NCBI GenBank assembly: GCA_024704765.1
Contig: JAKMXF010000266.1
Span: forward strand, 186,001 to 250,000
Source of the DNA: Oopsacas minuta
Taxonomy: Eukaryota; Porifera; Hexactinellida; Lyssacinosida; Leucopsacidae
Reading direction: 5' to 3'
DNA length: 64,000 bases
A model generated the notes under the pieces. The model made no database searches and was not told the DNA's origin. It saw only the letters and a program-made list of their open reading frames with translations. Both the position numbers and the translations under genes were made by a program. Shown piece after piece: positions 36,447 to 48,944 of this stretch; the stretch's first letter is position 1; the number at the start of each line of letters is the position of its first letter.

Positions 36447-39400
36447 ATGGCAACGGGCAGTTCTGGTACCAATGAATCTGGCATGGAGCAACGATTTGAG
36501 GTATTTATATACTATTTACAATGATGTGTAACAATCTTAACCGATTACGGTCGAATTCTACCTTGATAGTGAAAAGGAACACCAAAATTTTACCACTTTG
36601 TTTTAAACAATTCCCGCACCAAAACGAGATTTTAGCACCTAGCACCTTCTTGAAGTTATAAAATAACACATTTTCCCAGCCGTATTCGGTTAAGTTTATG
36701 AATTTAATTATTTTGGCCCATCTAATCTGGCATGTAATGCATTCCATAGGATATCCAGCTGTTTTCAACAGATCAACAAGATGGAGAAGCTGGAGTTTAC
36801 ATTGAAATTGATACAGATTATCTTGAGTCCCAGAACGAAGATGATATTCCCGATTCCGACTTCCCAGAAGAGAATATTTCATCGCTTGAAGAGAATTTAG
36901 ATACTTCTTTCCAGGTATCAAGTAATTCTTCTATTTTTGATATTTCAAAATATTTTTCACCATATTCTAAGGGTTGTTCAAAAGATGCTAAAGGTTGGTT
37001 ATCAATATTATTTGCCTTGGTTCATCACCTTTAGATTTGACACACATTACGTATTTAGGTTATATTGAATTATCAGAATTACTTACCAATCAAAAGGATC
37101 TTCTAAATCTGAAGCCCATTGGGCAAACTCACCACATATCTGGTATAAATATACAAAAAGGAGATGTTGAAAAAATCGACACATCCAATTTGTTGAATCT
37201 GCTGGATGTCATGCTTAGGAAGATTATCCTCGTGGATCATTCAAGTCGTGAAATTTCTATTGAATCCCCATCTACCGAAATTGATTCTTCTAGTACAAGT
37301 GAGAATTTTTGGGATTCAATGGGTGGGCCACAGATTGAACTAAATACACAGATATACCCAATGGATGTATTTTTGATTCTTTATCTTTCCGCAGACCCTC
37401 TATTTCAACGAAAAATATTGCAAAAACTAGCAAAATGCAAACTCTCATTGCCCCTAATAATTTCTGATCCATCAGCATGTCAACCTAAAATATTTGCTTT
37501 TCCGTTCCAATCTCTTTCTAGTGAATGGAAGAAAGATGCAGGCGACGAGAAAGCAAGAGAATCCATATTATTTAATGAGCCGATGCCAATAATTAGCTTT
37601 ATTCGATTTGGAAAGCACTCATCAGACAAATTTTCCAAATCTAAAATTCTCAACAACATCCTTGGGTTTAATCATGACTGCTTTATCCATCGCAATAGTC
37701 CTGGAAGTACAAAATCTCGTGTTCTATTTAATGGGACAGTAGAGCTTGCTTGGTTTCTTCCAAAAAGGGGTGACGAAAATAGGTTTGCTAACCCAATTAC
37801 TTTTCTAAATTTGAGGGGCAATGCAGCTGAACATTTGAAACAATTAAATTTCATACAACTATTATCTAATAAGATATTTCTTATTTTATGGTCTGATGAC
37901 ATGCAAGAAAGTGAAATTGAATCGCTGAAAGAGCTATATAATAAAGCGGGGGATAAAATTGTATGTTTGTTCCCCAGTTTTACTCAGGAAGCCAAAAAGA
38001 TTATACAATCATGCCCAAATGTAAAAGGAGATAATAAACATGCGGTTATGTTAGGAAAAGGAAATTTAGCAGCAGATACTACTGCTTTGTGTCGTTTAAT
38101 CGATCTCCACTCTCAAGATCCTTCTGAGAAATTGTGCTCATTAGCTGAGCATATTGATCAAATTAACCACGGACTGGAAATAGACTGTAACGAATTGTAT
38201 TTCAAGGAAGCTGAACTTGAAATTGATTTATATACGAAACCATTACTGATTGACTCGGATCAATACTGTACAAAAGCCCTTCGTCATATAAAAGATACAT
38301 ATCTGGTGCTTCAGGGTAAACATTGGGAAGATTGGTGCAAGTTTCATACAGAAGGGTACCGTTTGAAGAATTTGGATAATGTTAATCTGGAGGAGTATAG
38401 GAGCCAACTACGTACTCAAATGAATGAGTGTAGGAACGCACAAATCGATATTTTGAATAATATTAATAATATGAAATTCCTCTATGAAATTTTAAAAATA
38501 TGTAGGTTTAGTTTCATCAAACCATTTTACTCCGAACTTTTCTGGAATAAATTACAACTTTCTCTTGATAGGATATGTGCAGAGCATTTACCAGCACTCT
38601 ATGAAGAGCATAATATGATATCAAAGCTTAAGAATATACGTGGTCACGTCGAATCTAACCCATCTAGTCCTTATGCAAATCTCACTCAAGCTCAACTAAA
38701 AACTGAATTCCACAAGTCAGCAAGGAATCTTAGCAAATCCTCTCTTGGTATGGAGCATATATTTCGTGAATTATCCCAAGTATTTGAAGCTTATTCATCA
38801 GCTTCTGCTGAACAAAGAAAATCATTGGATCAAAAGTTGCCAATTGATATAAATAATTTACCAATATTCGCAGCAAACTTTCTACTCCAGGGCTACCCAC
38901 TAGAAATTCTAGATGGAGACGTATCCCATGTGCCAACTGTGTGGCTATCTAAGGTATTGGAACATCTCAAGATCATTATAGGGAATAAACTTATTTATGT
39001 CGTGTCAATCCTCGGTGTTCAAAGCAGTGGGAAAAGTACTTTACTGAATACAATGTTTGGATTGCATTTTGCTGTATCTGCTGGTCGGTGTACTAAGGGT
39101 ATTTTCATGCAAATGATTCCAGTTAGTCCTGATTTAGTTGACTCACTTGGTTACGATTACTTGGTAGTCCTCGACACTGAAGGATTGCGAGCTCCAGAGT
39201 TGGATAATGAGGTTAACAGATTCCATGATAATGAGTTAGCCACTTTTGCAATTGGGCTGAGTCACTTGACTATTATCAATATCATGGGCGAGAACCCAAC
39301 TGATATGGAGGACATTCTTCAAATCACTGTTCATGCATTTTTACGCATGAATCTAGCTTGGATTAAACCGCGTTGTATTTTCGTCCACCAAAATGTCACT

Positions 39401-41932
39401 AGTGTAAGTTCTGTGGAATTGCTAGCTCCTGTAAGGAATGCTCTAATTTCAAAGCTTAATGAAATGACTGAGGCAGCAGCCAAGCATGAAGGCCTTTGCT
39501 ATAAATACTTCTCTGATTTAATCCAATTTAATCCCGAACAAGACGTTTACTATTTTCCAGGACTATATATAGGAAGCCCTCCTATGGCGCCAATAAACAT
39601 CGAATACAGTTTGGAATCTTCAAAATTAAAATCAAATATACTGAAAATGTTCACACAATCCCCAAATATAAAGGGTAAGAAGATTTCTTCATTTATAACC
39701 AGTATCAATCAACTTTGGACTGCCATTTTACATGAAAATTTTATTTTTCATTTCAAGAACATTCAGGAAGTGAATGCACAACGGGAATTGGATTATGCTC
39801 TAACTGAATGGTACTATAATTATAGCCAAAAGGTCTATGAATGCCAAATAGAAACATTCGCTCGTTTGTCCAACGCAACAGATATTACGATACCGATTCA
39901 TGACCTTGAAGAAAGTATCCAACACTTGTGTGATGTGTCATATAGAGAGGAACAATCTAGGATCATTCATGATTTCTTCGAAGTTGGTGACAAAGTGGAA
40001 TTATTTGATCAATGGGAGAGTAAAACGAAGCACCATTTTGAAGAGTCAAGGAAAAGTTTGCAAAAAGAATTAATTTATAAATGTCGAACAGAGTACGATT
40101 TAATTTTGAATCAAAACCGGTTATCTAAAAAGATCAGAGAAACTGAAAGTTCTCTTGTAGTGAAAGTGAAAGAATTTCTAAAGGATACTCATCATTCACA
40201 AAACTTTGATGATAATACTATCAATAATAATTTTGAAAGGTTTTGGCAACAATGGTTGAGTTCTCTAAATATTCAGCAGCCACAAATTCAAAATTCTAAT
40301 ATTCCATGTGACTTATACGACTATTTCAACAGTACCCTTAGGTATACTCGCACTCGATCATCCTTTCTCAATCACATCAGAGATTATAATAAATATATCC
40401 AGGTAGGTAAGAAATTTTATTTTCGTAAAAACCATATACGATTACTCGGAAACTATGATGTGACGAGTGAATTATATCCTCCCTTATTCAGTGCTCTTTT
40501 AAAACGTGATATTCGACATCTTGATTACAATGCGAAAAAACTATACTACTCAATTATGAACCACCTTACAACCATTTCTCAATACTGCAAACATTTTATT
40601 TCACACCTCCCACAAAATTCTAACTATGATAAGAATTATTTCAGCCAATTAAGTAGACTTATTTGTGAAAATATCGAGGAAATAAACGAGCAAGAATCTT
40701 ATGACAATCGAATTGCAATCGAATTTACTGATCTTTTTAGAAGAGACTATGAATTCTACCACTGTTGCAAAGCAATACCTGCTTTTTCCAATCTACAAAA
40801 AAATTATATAGAAAGTTATTGTATTCAAACGCAATTAGCAACTTTGAAAGAAAAATATTTTCTTACATTTAAGAACTCCATAAAAGCGTCACAAAATGAG
40901 AAAGCATGCTCCGAACATTTAGCAGACATTGTTCTAGGAGGGATGAGAGCATATCTTGTTGCAATTCTGAACAAAATTGCAGTTGATCAATTCTTATTTG
41001 CTAACCATGATCTTGTCAGGAGCAAAGGTACTATTCAACTCTCAATTTTGAAAGGTTTAATTAATGCTAGGCATCAAATCTTTAGCAAGTACCTCCACTA
41101 TATTCGAAATCCTAATAAATGCATCAATAATTGGTTCCGAACTCAATTTTTCAATTATTCAAACCTTTCCACTTCTCTGAATCGCATTCTTCGAAAATTA
41201 CAACTACAGATTAATGCATCACTTGATTGTTTCATACGAGCAGCTAGATCATCTATGCATGTTTCATCTTGGCATAATTGGAAAATCACTTTCCAATCTA
41301 AAATTTACAACCGAGTTTACAATTTACCATTCCATAATTTCACAGTACTAGATAGTTATGATGTTGAGAATTTTGGTCATCTGGTTACGTTTTTCGAGAA
41401 GGCTATTAACACAAAATCTCAAGATTATAATTGGTTAAATTGGATCAAATCGAATATATCAGAATATTGCGACCCACTAAAACAAATCATGAAAACTAAG
41501 TTAGAATGTACAGCTATGTGTCCATTTTGTCGAGAACCATGCCAATTAAGTGTTGGGAACCACAAGAAACACTATTGTGGTTCATTGCATAGAGTGGATG
41601 CTGTTAATGGAGGCCGTGAATGCGATTCCGCGATGATGTTCAACTATGAATGTACAGTTTCTGTGCGAGATGGTAACACATTTGTACGTAATGGGGTATG
41701 TTATTCTTTTTCCGAGATGCATAAAGCTGGAGCTCCATATAATACATGGACTATCCTTGCAGACGATGCTTTAGAATCGAAATATTGGCAATGGTTCACT
41801 TGTAATTTTGAAAAGAAGTTGATAAAACATTATGGTTACATTTCTAATCCAAATATTAGATTTTGGAGGAATATTACTAAGCAGCAAGTTCTCCAAGATA
41901 TGGATCAACATTATCAACAATTTGATGTCTAA
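36447..41932 (+). CDS. VLIG-like: Very large inducible GTPase (VLIG/GVIN family), copy 1, 1720 aa
   Basis: Proposed exons: 36447-36500, 36759-36993 and 37059-41932. The last junction (AAA G / GT TAT) is placed by exact match to the second copy, which has AAA G / GT TAC at the same protein point. The first small exon starts MATGSSGTNESG and is less certain; all junctions keep one frame. The dynamin-like G domain has the P-loop GVQSSGKST at 749-757, a Thr-containing switch (AGRCTKGIFMQ), and DTEGLR from D802. Long helical regions flank it. A Cys/His cluster near 1584 (CPFCREPC, then H and C) resembles the zinc-binding C-terminus of VLIG proteins. Vertebrate VLIGs are induced by interferon and act in cell-autonomous defence; that role here is inference. 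Vertebrate members are about 2400 aa, so this form is shorter. The methyltransferase pseudogene follows by 300 bp. Confidence 0.88.
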
Positions 41933-42232
41933 TATTGTGTGTATGGTTTGTTTTACTTAAGTTGGTGCTCATTTCTATACTATCTAGTTTTTGTATTTTT
42001 CTATTCGGCTCTTTATAGTTATAGTAGTATACATGCTTTCGAATTTGTAGATAACTACTATCGAAACTATAGAATATTTTGTTTTTCTATTTCCCAATAA
42101 TTATAATATATACATTCAACAGGGATTCTAACTTCACCGTGATTTTCTAGCGTAATTCATCGATATCCATTAATATTAAATTTATTGAATCCAATATTTA
42201 CAGTATAGTTTGAATACATAATATTTGGCAAC

Positions 42233-43027
42233 ATGTCAAAATGCGAAGATGTTCTCTCAAAAAATGTTGTTGAGGCAGACAAATCAGCGAAAGTACAAAG
42301 AAAGCGTAAGTCCTGTGCTGATGAAGATATGAGTGACCATGAAGACGAAGTGGAAAAGGTTGAAAATCGTCCCAAAATGTTGACGCAGACAAAACCATGT
42401 CAAAATGTGGAGATATTCCATCAGAAAATGTTGACGCAGACAAAACTACGGGAAAAAAACGTAAGTTCTGTACTGATGAAGATATGAGTGACCATGAAGA
42501 CGAAGTGGAAAAGGTTGAATCGTCCCGAAAGAAAGCCAAAATTGAATCTTTTGTGACAGTGTTAGACGGAGGTATGGGAAGAGAATTAGATGTCAACTAT
42601 CCAGATCTAGATTTCAAAGATATTTGGAGTGCTGCGCATTTGCTAAACCAGCCAGGATCTGTCTATCATGCTCATTTGTCATTCATCAGTGCTGGGGCTG
42701 AGGTAATCACAACCAGTAACTATGCTTGTGTCCCAGCTTTCCTTGCAAAAATGGATATCACTGATAAAATGTATGACTTGATAAAAGTTTCAGGAGAGCA
42801 AGCACAAAAGGCTAAAATATCATTTGAAAATTCTTCCAGCATTAGAGTCGCGGGATCAATTCCTCCCTATGGATTCAGTTACATGGGCATGAAGATCCCT
42901 GATAATTCTGAGATTATATCAAGTTACGCTAAGATTGCTATCCATACATTGACAAATTTCTATGCGAGACTATGTCTAGCATTGACGAGGCTGTAACTGC
43001 ACTGAGTGGTGTGCAGACTGCTAAAAA
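42233..43027 (+). pseudogene. Broken homocysteine S-methyltransferase copy
   Basis: A 5' part of the gene at 48945, disabled in three ways. First, the leader reading from 42233 shifts frame after GTTGAAAATCG, where the intact copy has GTTGAAGAATCG (one base lost). Second, a fresh ATG at 42397 opens a frame that is nearly identical to the intact protein but is broken by loss of 10 bases after 42939. Third, similarity stops at about 43027, in CTGCTAAAAA, so the last 40 percent is missing, including all three zinc-binding Cys. The leader (42233 to about 42360) is clearly diverged from the intact copy, whereas the rest differs at only a few bases. It lies 300 bp behind VLIG copy 1, the same spacing as the intact gene behind VLIG copy 2. 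A short 199-residue product from 42397 is possible but would be inactive. Confidence 0.85.
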
Positions 43028-43046
43028 CATATTGAAATATTAAATA

Positions 43047-43401
43047 CGTACATACATTTATCTATTTTGCCGTCATTGACATATATGTCTAAATGTTCAA
43101 CAATTGTGGACGAGTTTAGTCATCTGTCTAACCGTCTGTAACTAGTGCTAAATAAACTTCCATAGAGTTAACCATTGAAATTCTAGCTATGCTATCTTAA
43201 TCCGTACTTTGCTATTGACATTAGGGCGTTGTGTCTAAATATGTCAAATTATGAAAATTAGTTAAATTATATGCGCCTAATAGAATATATTACAGATCTT
43301 AGCCGTTCGATATTAATTTTCAACCCATAATTCACTATATAATTGTCTTGCATAATATCTTCTTCATTACAAAATTTAATTTTATACATTAGCATCTAAC
43401 T
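43047..43401. other. Spacer before VLIG copy 2
   Basis: 355 bp of AT-rich DNA that must hold the promoter of the second GTPase gene. Just before it, at 43028-43046, lies a 19-bp string (CATATTGAAATATTAAATA) that also occurs at 36304-36322, ahead of VLIG copy 1. No other feature was seen. Confidence 0.4.
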
Positions 43402-46400
43402 ATGGCGAGTTCTCATGCTGAATCTGATGGCCAATTTCCTGGAACTGTGATAGAACCTGGTTCGGAAGCTGATACTACTAAAATTCCAATAAATCCCGAA
43501 GATACAAGTTTTCTAGAAGGTGATGAAAATGATATATCTACAGAGGCTGAAGATTTGTCTGTTGTTTGTGAAGAGACTTCTGTAATTAATCCAGAAACAG
43601 TTGAATCGTCCCAACAAATCGAATTTAATATATCTCAGTTAAATTCACCTCATTTTAAGAATTGTTCCGTTCAAGCTAAAGGTAAGTTAGCGAATTAATA
43701 TAGAATTTTCTTTTTAACATTTTTACTTCGCGACTTTTATTCTTATGATTAACTATGTTTAGGTTACATTGAATTACATGAACTCCTAAATTTGGACCAA
43801 AATCAAATGCTTCTAGGATTGACCCACTACATTTCCGGTATTAGCATTAAAAGGCAGGACATTGATACCAGAATTCCCCATAGTTTGGCTAATTTGACTC
43901 AAGTTATGCTGCAAAAGATAATCCTTGAAGATGCATCAAGTCGTAAAATTGACATCCCAGAATTCGTACAAGACTTGCCTCCCGTTCCTGCAAGCGATGA
44001 TCTTGATAGTTTTTTCGATTCAATCGGTGGAGAAGCAATTACAGAGACAGGTAGAGAAATTCATCCAATGGATATTTTTCTTCTTCTTTATCTCTCAATT
44101 GATCCTCTATTTCAACGGAAAATACTAAAAAAACTAGACAAATGCAAACTTTCTCTACCCTTAATTGTCCTTGATCCATCAACTTGTCAGCCTAAGATTT
44201 TTGCTTTTCCATTCCGATCCCTTTCAAGTGAATGGAAGAAAGATGCTGAGAACGAGAAAGCGAGAGAATCCATATTATTTAATGAACCAATGCCGATTAT
44301 CAGTTTTATTCGATTTGGTAGGCATTCATCGAACGAATTTTCAAAGTCTAAAATCCTCAATGACATCCTTGAGTTTGACCATGACTGTTTTCTTCATTGT
44401 AATAGCCCAGGAAGTACGAAATCTCGTCTGTTATTGGACGGCACAGTTGAACTATCTTGGTATCTGCCACGTAACAAGGCCAAAGGCACGAATGCCATTG
44501 CCAATCCTATAACTTTTTTAAATTTGAGAGGTAATGCTGCGCAGCACCTCAAACAGCTTAAATTCCTTCAAACAATTTCTAACAAAATATTTCTTTTTTT
44601 CTGGTCTGACGGCATAAATGAAACTGAGATAGATTCACTGAGAAATCTCTACGATAAATCAAGTAGTAAAATTGTGTGTGTATTTCCTGCTTTAACTGCT
44701 GATGCAAAACAGATACTTAAGTCTTGTCCAAATGTGAAAGCTGACAAAGAACATACCATTGTCTTAGGAAGAAGTAACTGGTCCAAAGATATAGATAATT
44801 TTTGCGGCCTAATTAATCTACATTCTCAGAATACCCCAGTAGAAGATTTGTGTTCGTTAGCTACTCATGTATTTGAATGTGACCATGGCATAGATTTGGA
44901 TTGTAACGCATCTTACATTAAGGAAACAGAAGCTGAAATATGTTTAATTTTGAAGCAGTTGATAGCTGATTCCAATCAAACAACCAAAGATCCAATGCGT
45001 TTCATTAAGGAGAAGTATTTTCCATTGCAAAGTAAACCCTGGGAAGACTGGTCAAAATACTATGCAGAGTCTATTCGATTGAAAAAGCGAGGAGATCAAA
45101 ATATAGAAAAATACAAGAGTGAATTGAGAGATAAAATGAACGAATGTAGGCAATCACAAATGGATCATTTACTTGATAAAACTAGATCTAATTTTCTTTA
45201 CGAGCTTCTTCGGATATGTAACTTAAGTTTTGTCAAACCTTTCCACACTGAGCTCTTATGGAATAAATTAGGACTTGAACTAAATGCAATCTGTGGTGAA
45301 CAAATGCCTGCTCTTTATCAAGCACATAAAGATATTTCTAAAGTTCTTCATTCGTCTTTAGCTGATGATCTCAATAAAAAAGAACTTCGCAAACTTGAGA
45401 ACGATTATCTAGAATCTGCCAAGAACTTAAGTAAATCCTCATTGGGTATTGAGCATATTTTTCGAGAATTTTCCCAGGTTTATGAGTCGTTTATACAAGC
45501 TTCTCTCAAACAACGGGAATGCATAAATACAAATTTTGGCATAGATTTTTGCCTATTACCAAAGTTTGCTGCTAACATCCTCGTTCAAGGTTATCCAATT
45601 GAGATTCTAGATGGGGATGCGTCACATGTACCAATTGTATGGCTGTCTCAAGTGTTGCATGAGTTGGAAACGAAAATAGGAAATAAACGTTTATATATAA
45701 TCTCAATCCTTGGAGTTCAGAGTAGTGGCAAGAGTACCTTACTTAATACTATGTTTGGCTTGCACTTTGCTGTTTCAGCTGGACGTTGTACCAAAGGGAT
45801 ATTTATGCAGATGATACCAGTCGCTGAGGATATAATTGATACACTTGGTTATGACTATCTAGTTGTTCTTGATACAGAGGGATTACGTGCACCAGAATTA
45901 GACTCTAAAACTAGCAGATTTCATGACAATGAACTCGCGACTTTCGCTATTGGACTTAGTCATTTGACAATAATTAACATCATGGGCGAAGCTTCCACTG
46001 AGATTGAAGATATCCTGCCAATCGCGATTCACGCATTCCTTCGAATGAAACTGACATGGATTAAGCCCAAATGTGTGTTTGTTCATCAAAATGTCACTTC
46101 AATAGGTTCTAACGAAAAACTGGGCCCAGCCAGGGCCGCGTTAATCCATAAACTCAATGAAATGACTTGTGCTGCTGCCAAGCTCGAGAATAAATCATCC
46201 ACGATTAAACGTTTCTCTGACCTGATTGAGTTTCACCCCGATGAAGATGTATTGTATTTCCCAGCTTTGTTTCGAGGTGATCCACCAATGGCTCCTGTAA
46301 ACTCTTCCTATAGTGCTAATGCATTCGATCTCAAGCTTAGGATACTGCAAATACTCAAACTTAATCTCTCATTCAAACCAAAATCTATATCTTCTCTGAT

Positions 46401-48642
46401 AACAAGTATTACACAGTTATGGGCCGCTATACTTAATGAAAACTTCGTTTTCCATTTTCAAAATGTTCAAGAAATTAATGCTTCTCGGGAATTAGACAAT
46501 GCAGTTAATATGTGGCAATTTGAATTCTCTAAGAAAATCTCTACTTGGCAAATGGGTGCTCTGAATCAGTTATCAAATTGTAGTGTTATTTATCAAACGT
46601 TGCAAGAACTTTTTGAAGATCTTAATCAAGTCTCCCTGGAGTTTTGTAGAGAAGAGGAGTATAAAATTATTGATGATTTTTTTGATCCCGCAAATCCTAT
46701 GTATGATATCTTTAGCCAATGGCAACAAAGAACAGTCGAAAATTTTAAATACACAAGGGAAAAACTTAGAAATCTTACTAACGAGAAGTGTAAGAAGGAA
46801 GGGGAATCAATTGAGAACCATCGGAAGCTGTTAGATGGCTTCGATAAAATCGAGAGTAAATTGATACAATGTACAAAGGTTTTTTTCGAAAATCATAAAG
46901 ATTCGGAATCGCTTGTTTCTAAACAAAAAATACAGGAGAGATTTGATGGCATTTGGGCTGAATGGGTTGCCTCTCTTGGCATTAAAGAGATTGCCATCGA
47001 AAAAAGAAATGTTAGCGAGGATTTATATCGATTATTGTTTAACGATTGGACTGAATTCACTCGTTTTCGTTATCTTAATAGGCAAGCTATTTACTATGAA
47101 TACAAGGGTTTCAAAGATATTGGGATGGATTATTTTTATATTGAGCATGACCATTTTACTTTACATTATCACCATCGTACTATCGATTACTTCCCATATG
47201 TGTGGAATGCACTGCTTAGAAGAAAAGGTCATATTGATAACACTACCAGGGAATTAATTACTACATTTTATGACTATTTAAATTATTTTTCCAAAAAATG
47301 TGATGACATATTTCGCCAATTTGATTTACATCACAACTATAACCCACTTCTCTTTGTTGACATTGCTAAGGAAGTGAAAAAAATTTTACATGGAATAAAT
47401 GTCGATGAACATTCTATTGGCAGCCCTATATACTATGAGTTTTCACCTCTGTTTCAATTTGATATGACATTTTACCAATGTTGCAGAGCAATACCTCATT
47501 TAGAAGAGATTCAAGATAAATTCATTCAGAAATATTCCATTCAATTCCATCTTACTCAATCTAAGGCAAAATTCCATTCAATCTTTCAAAATCTTACTGA
47601 ATCCATCCAAACTGATATGGCATGTGCTGTTCACTTGGCACGAATATTATTGGAAGGCATGACGGCATACATGGTAGACAAATTGAATATATCTGTCGTT
47701 GAAACCTTTTTTCAAGACAATTATCAAAGATTTCGAAATAAAGCTGCAATACAATTCAGTATTCTCGAGGAACTTTGCTTATCTAGAAAGTTTTATCAAC
47801 ATATCAAGTATATTAAACGTCCTAACTACTATATTCGTAATTGGGTATCAGTAAAGTTACAGAATTACATCGAACAATCATATAATTTTGAGAAAATCAG
47901 CAAAAACATGAAAAAGGTTGCAGAATTTCTACAAAAAGATTATATTAGTCATGCAAATGATGCTTTAGATGCGTCCAAGGATTGGGATAATTGGAAATCG
48001 GAATTTCACAAACGGATTTGTAAATACATTAAAGATGTGAGGTTGGTTGATTTAGATATTTTGGACACTTATGCCGTTGAAAACGTTGTTGTAGTATGTG
48101 CTAACTTGAGCGAGCAATTGGAAAAACAAAGTATGAATTTCGGTTGGACACATTGGATCAAATCCAATTTGGGTTATGATGGGCCATTCAACACTCTTAT
48201 GGATAATTTATTGCAGTGTCAGGCCTGTTGTCCGTTATGTAATGAACCCTGTCAGCTAAGTAGTGGGAGCCATGAAAAACATTACTGTGGTTCACTACAC
48301 CGTGTTCCTGCAGTAAATGGCAGACGTAATCCTAGGACTAGAGTGATGTCTATCGATCAGTGCACTATAGGTGTACGTGACGATTTAGTATTTCAAGTTC
48401 ACTGGAGGGAATATCGATTCAGGGAGTTTTACAAAGCCGGATCTGAATTTTGTAAATGGCGGATCTTGGCTGATGATGCAGTCGAATCCATTTATTGGCA
48501 ATGGTTTACATACCAATTTGAATCAGTACTCCTAAAAAGATATAATTATCTTCGTAATCCAGACCTTGGTTATTGGGGGAACTATTCACAACGTGAAGTT
48601 CTCTTGAATCTAAAAGAACATTTTGATTTGATCAGCCCTTAA
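43402..48642 (+). CDS. VLIG-like: Very large inducible GTPase (VLIG/GVIN family), copy 2, 1719 aa
   Basis: Exons 43402-43681 and 43763-48642, with a clear GTAAGT donor and TTTAG acceptor around an 81-bp intron. The first exon codes for about 93 acidic residues ending in NCSVQAKG. The remainder aligns with copy 1 along its whole length. The P-loop GVQSSGKST is at 744-752, followed by AGRCTKGIFMQMIPV, DTEGLRAPELD and the HQNVTS motif. The C-terminal Cys/His cluster reads CCPLCNEPC, then SHEKHYCGSLHR. The G domain is almost identical to copy 1, while the helical middle and end are strongly diverged, so the duplication is old. Both are inferred to be cytosolic dynamin-like GTPases, possibly in innate defence. 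The methyltransferase follows after 302 bp. In copy 2 the initiator ATG is preceded by a normal short leader, which supports this start. Confidence 0.92.
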
Positions 48643-48944
48643 GGCTGAAATATAATTAAATATATATTTGTTGATGAACATATTTGATTTTGTTTAGGTC
48701 ATCTTTAGGATATTAGTTGAGTTTTACTCATTAAGAGTTTCTTTAGAAGTTTATGTTTTGTTATCCATAGCTTTGTATTAGCTTATTTCTTGATATTTGT
48801 GATCATAGTGTTTGTTATTTCGTTTATATTGGATATGCTAATTAAGCACTAGGACCTAAGGGGAATATAAGTTGATTGATTAACGAAGTCGAAAGTATAT
48901 TTTATCCATAACAGTATAATTTTTAGTGCATAATAGCTTCTAAC

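Noticed and set aside
36505-36921. Minus-strand open frame of 138 codons
   Set aside because: It overlaps the second exon of VLIG copy 1, whose splice border matches copy 2 exactly. No motif on the minus strand.
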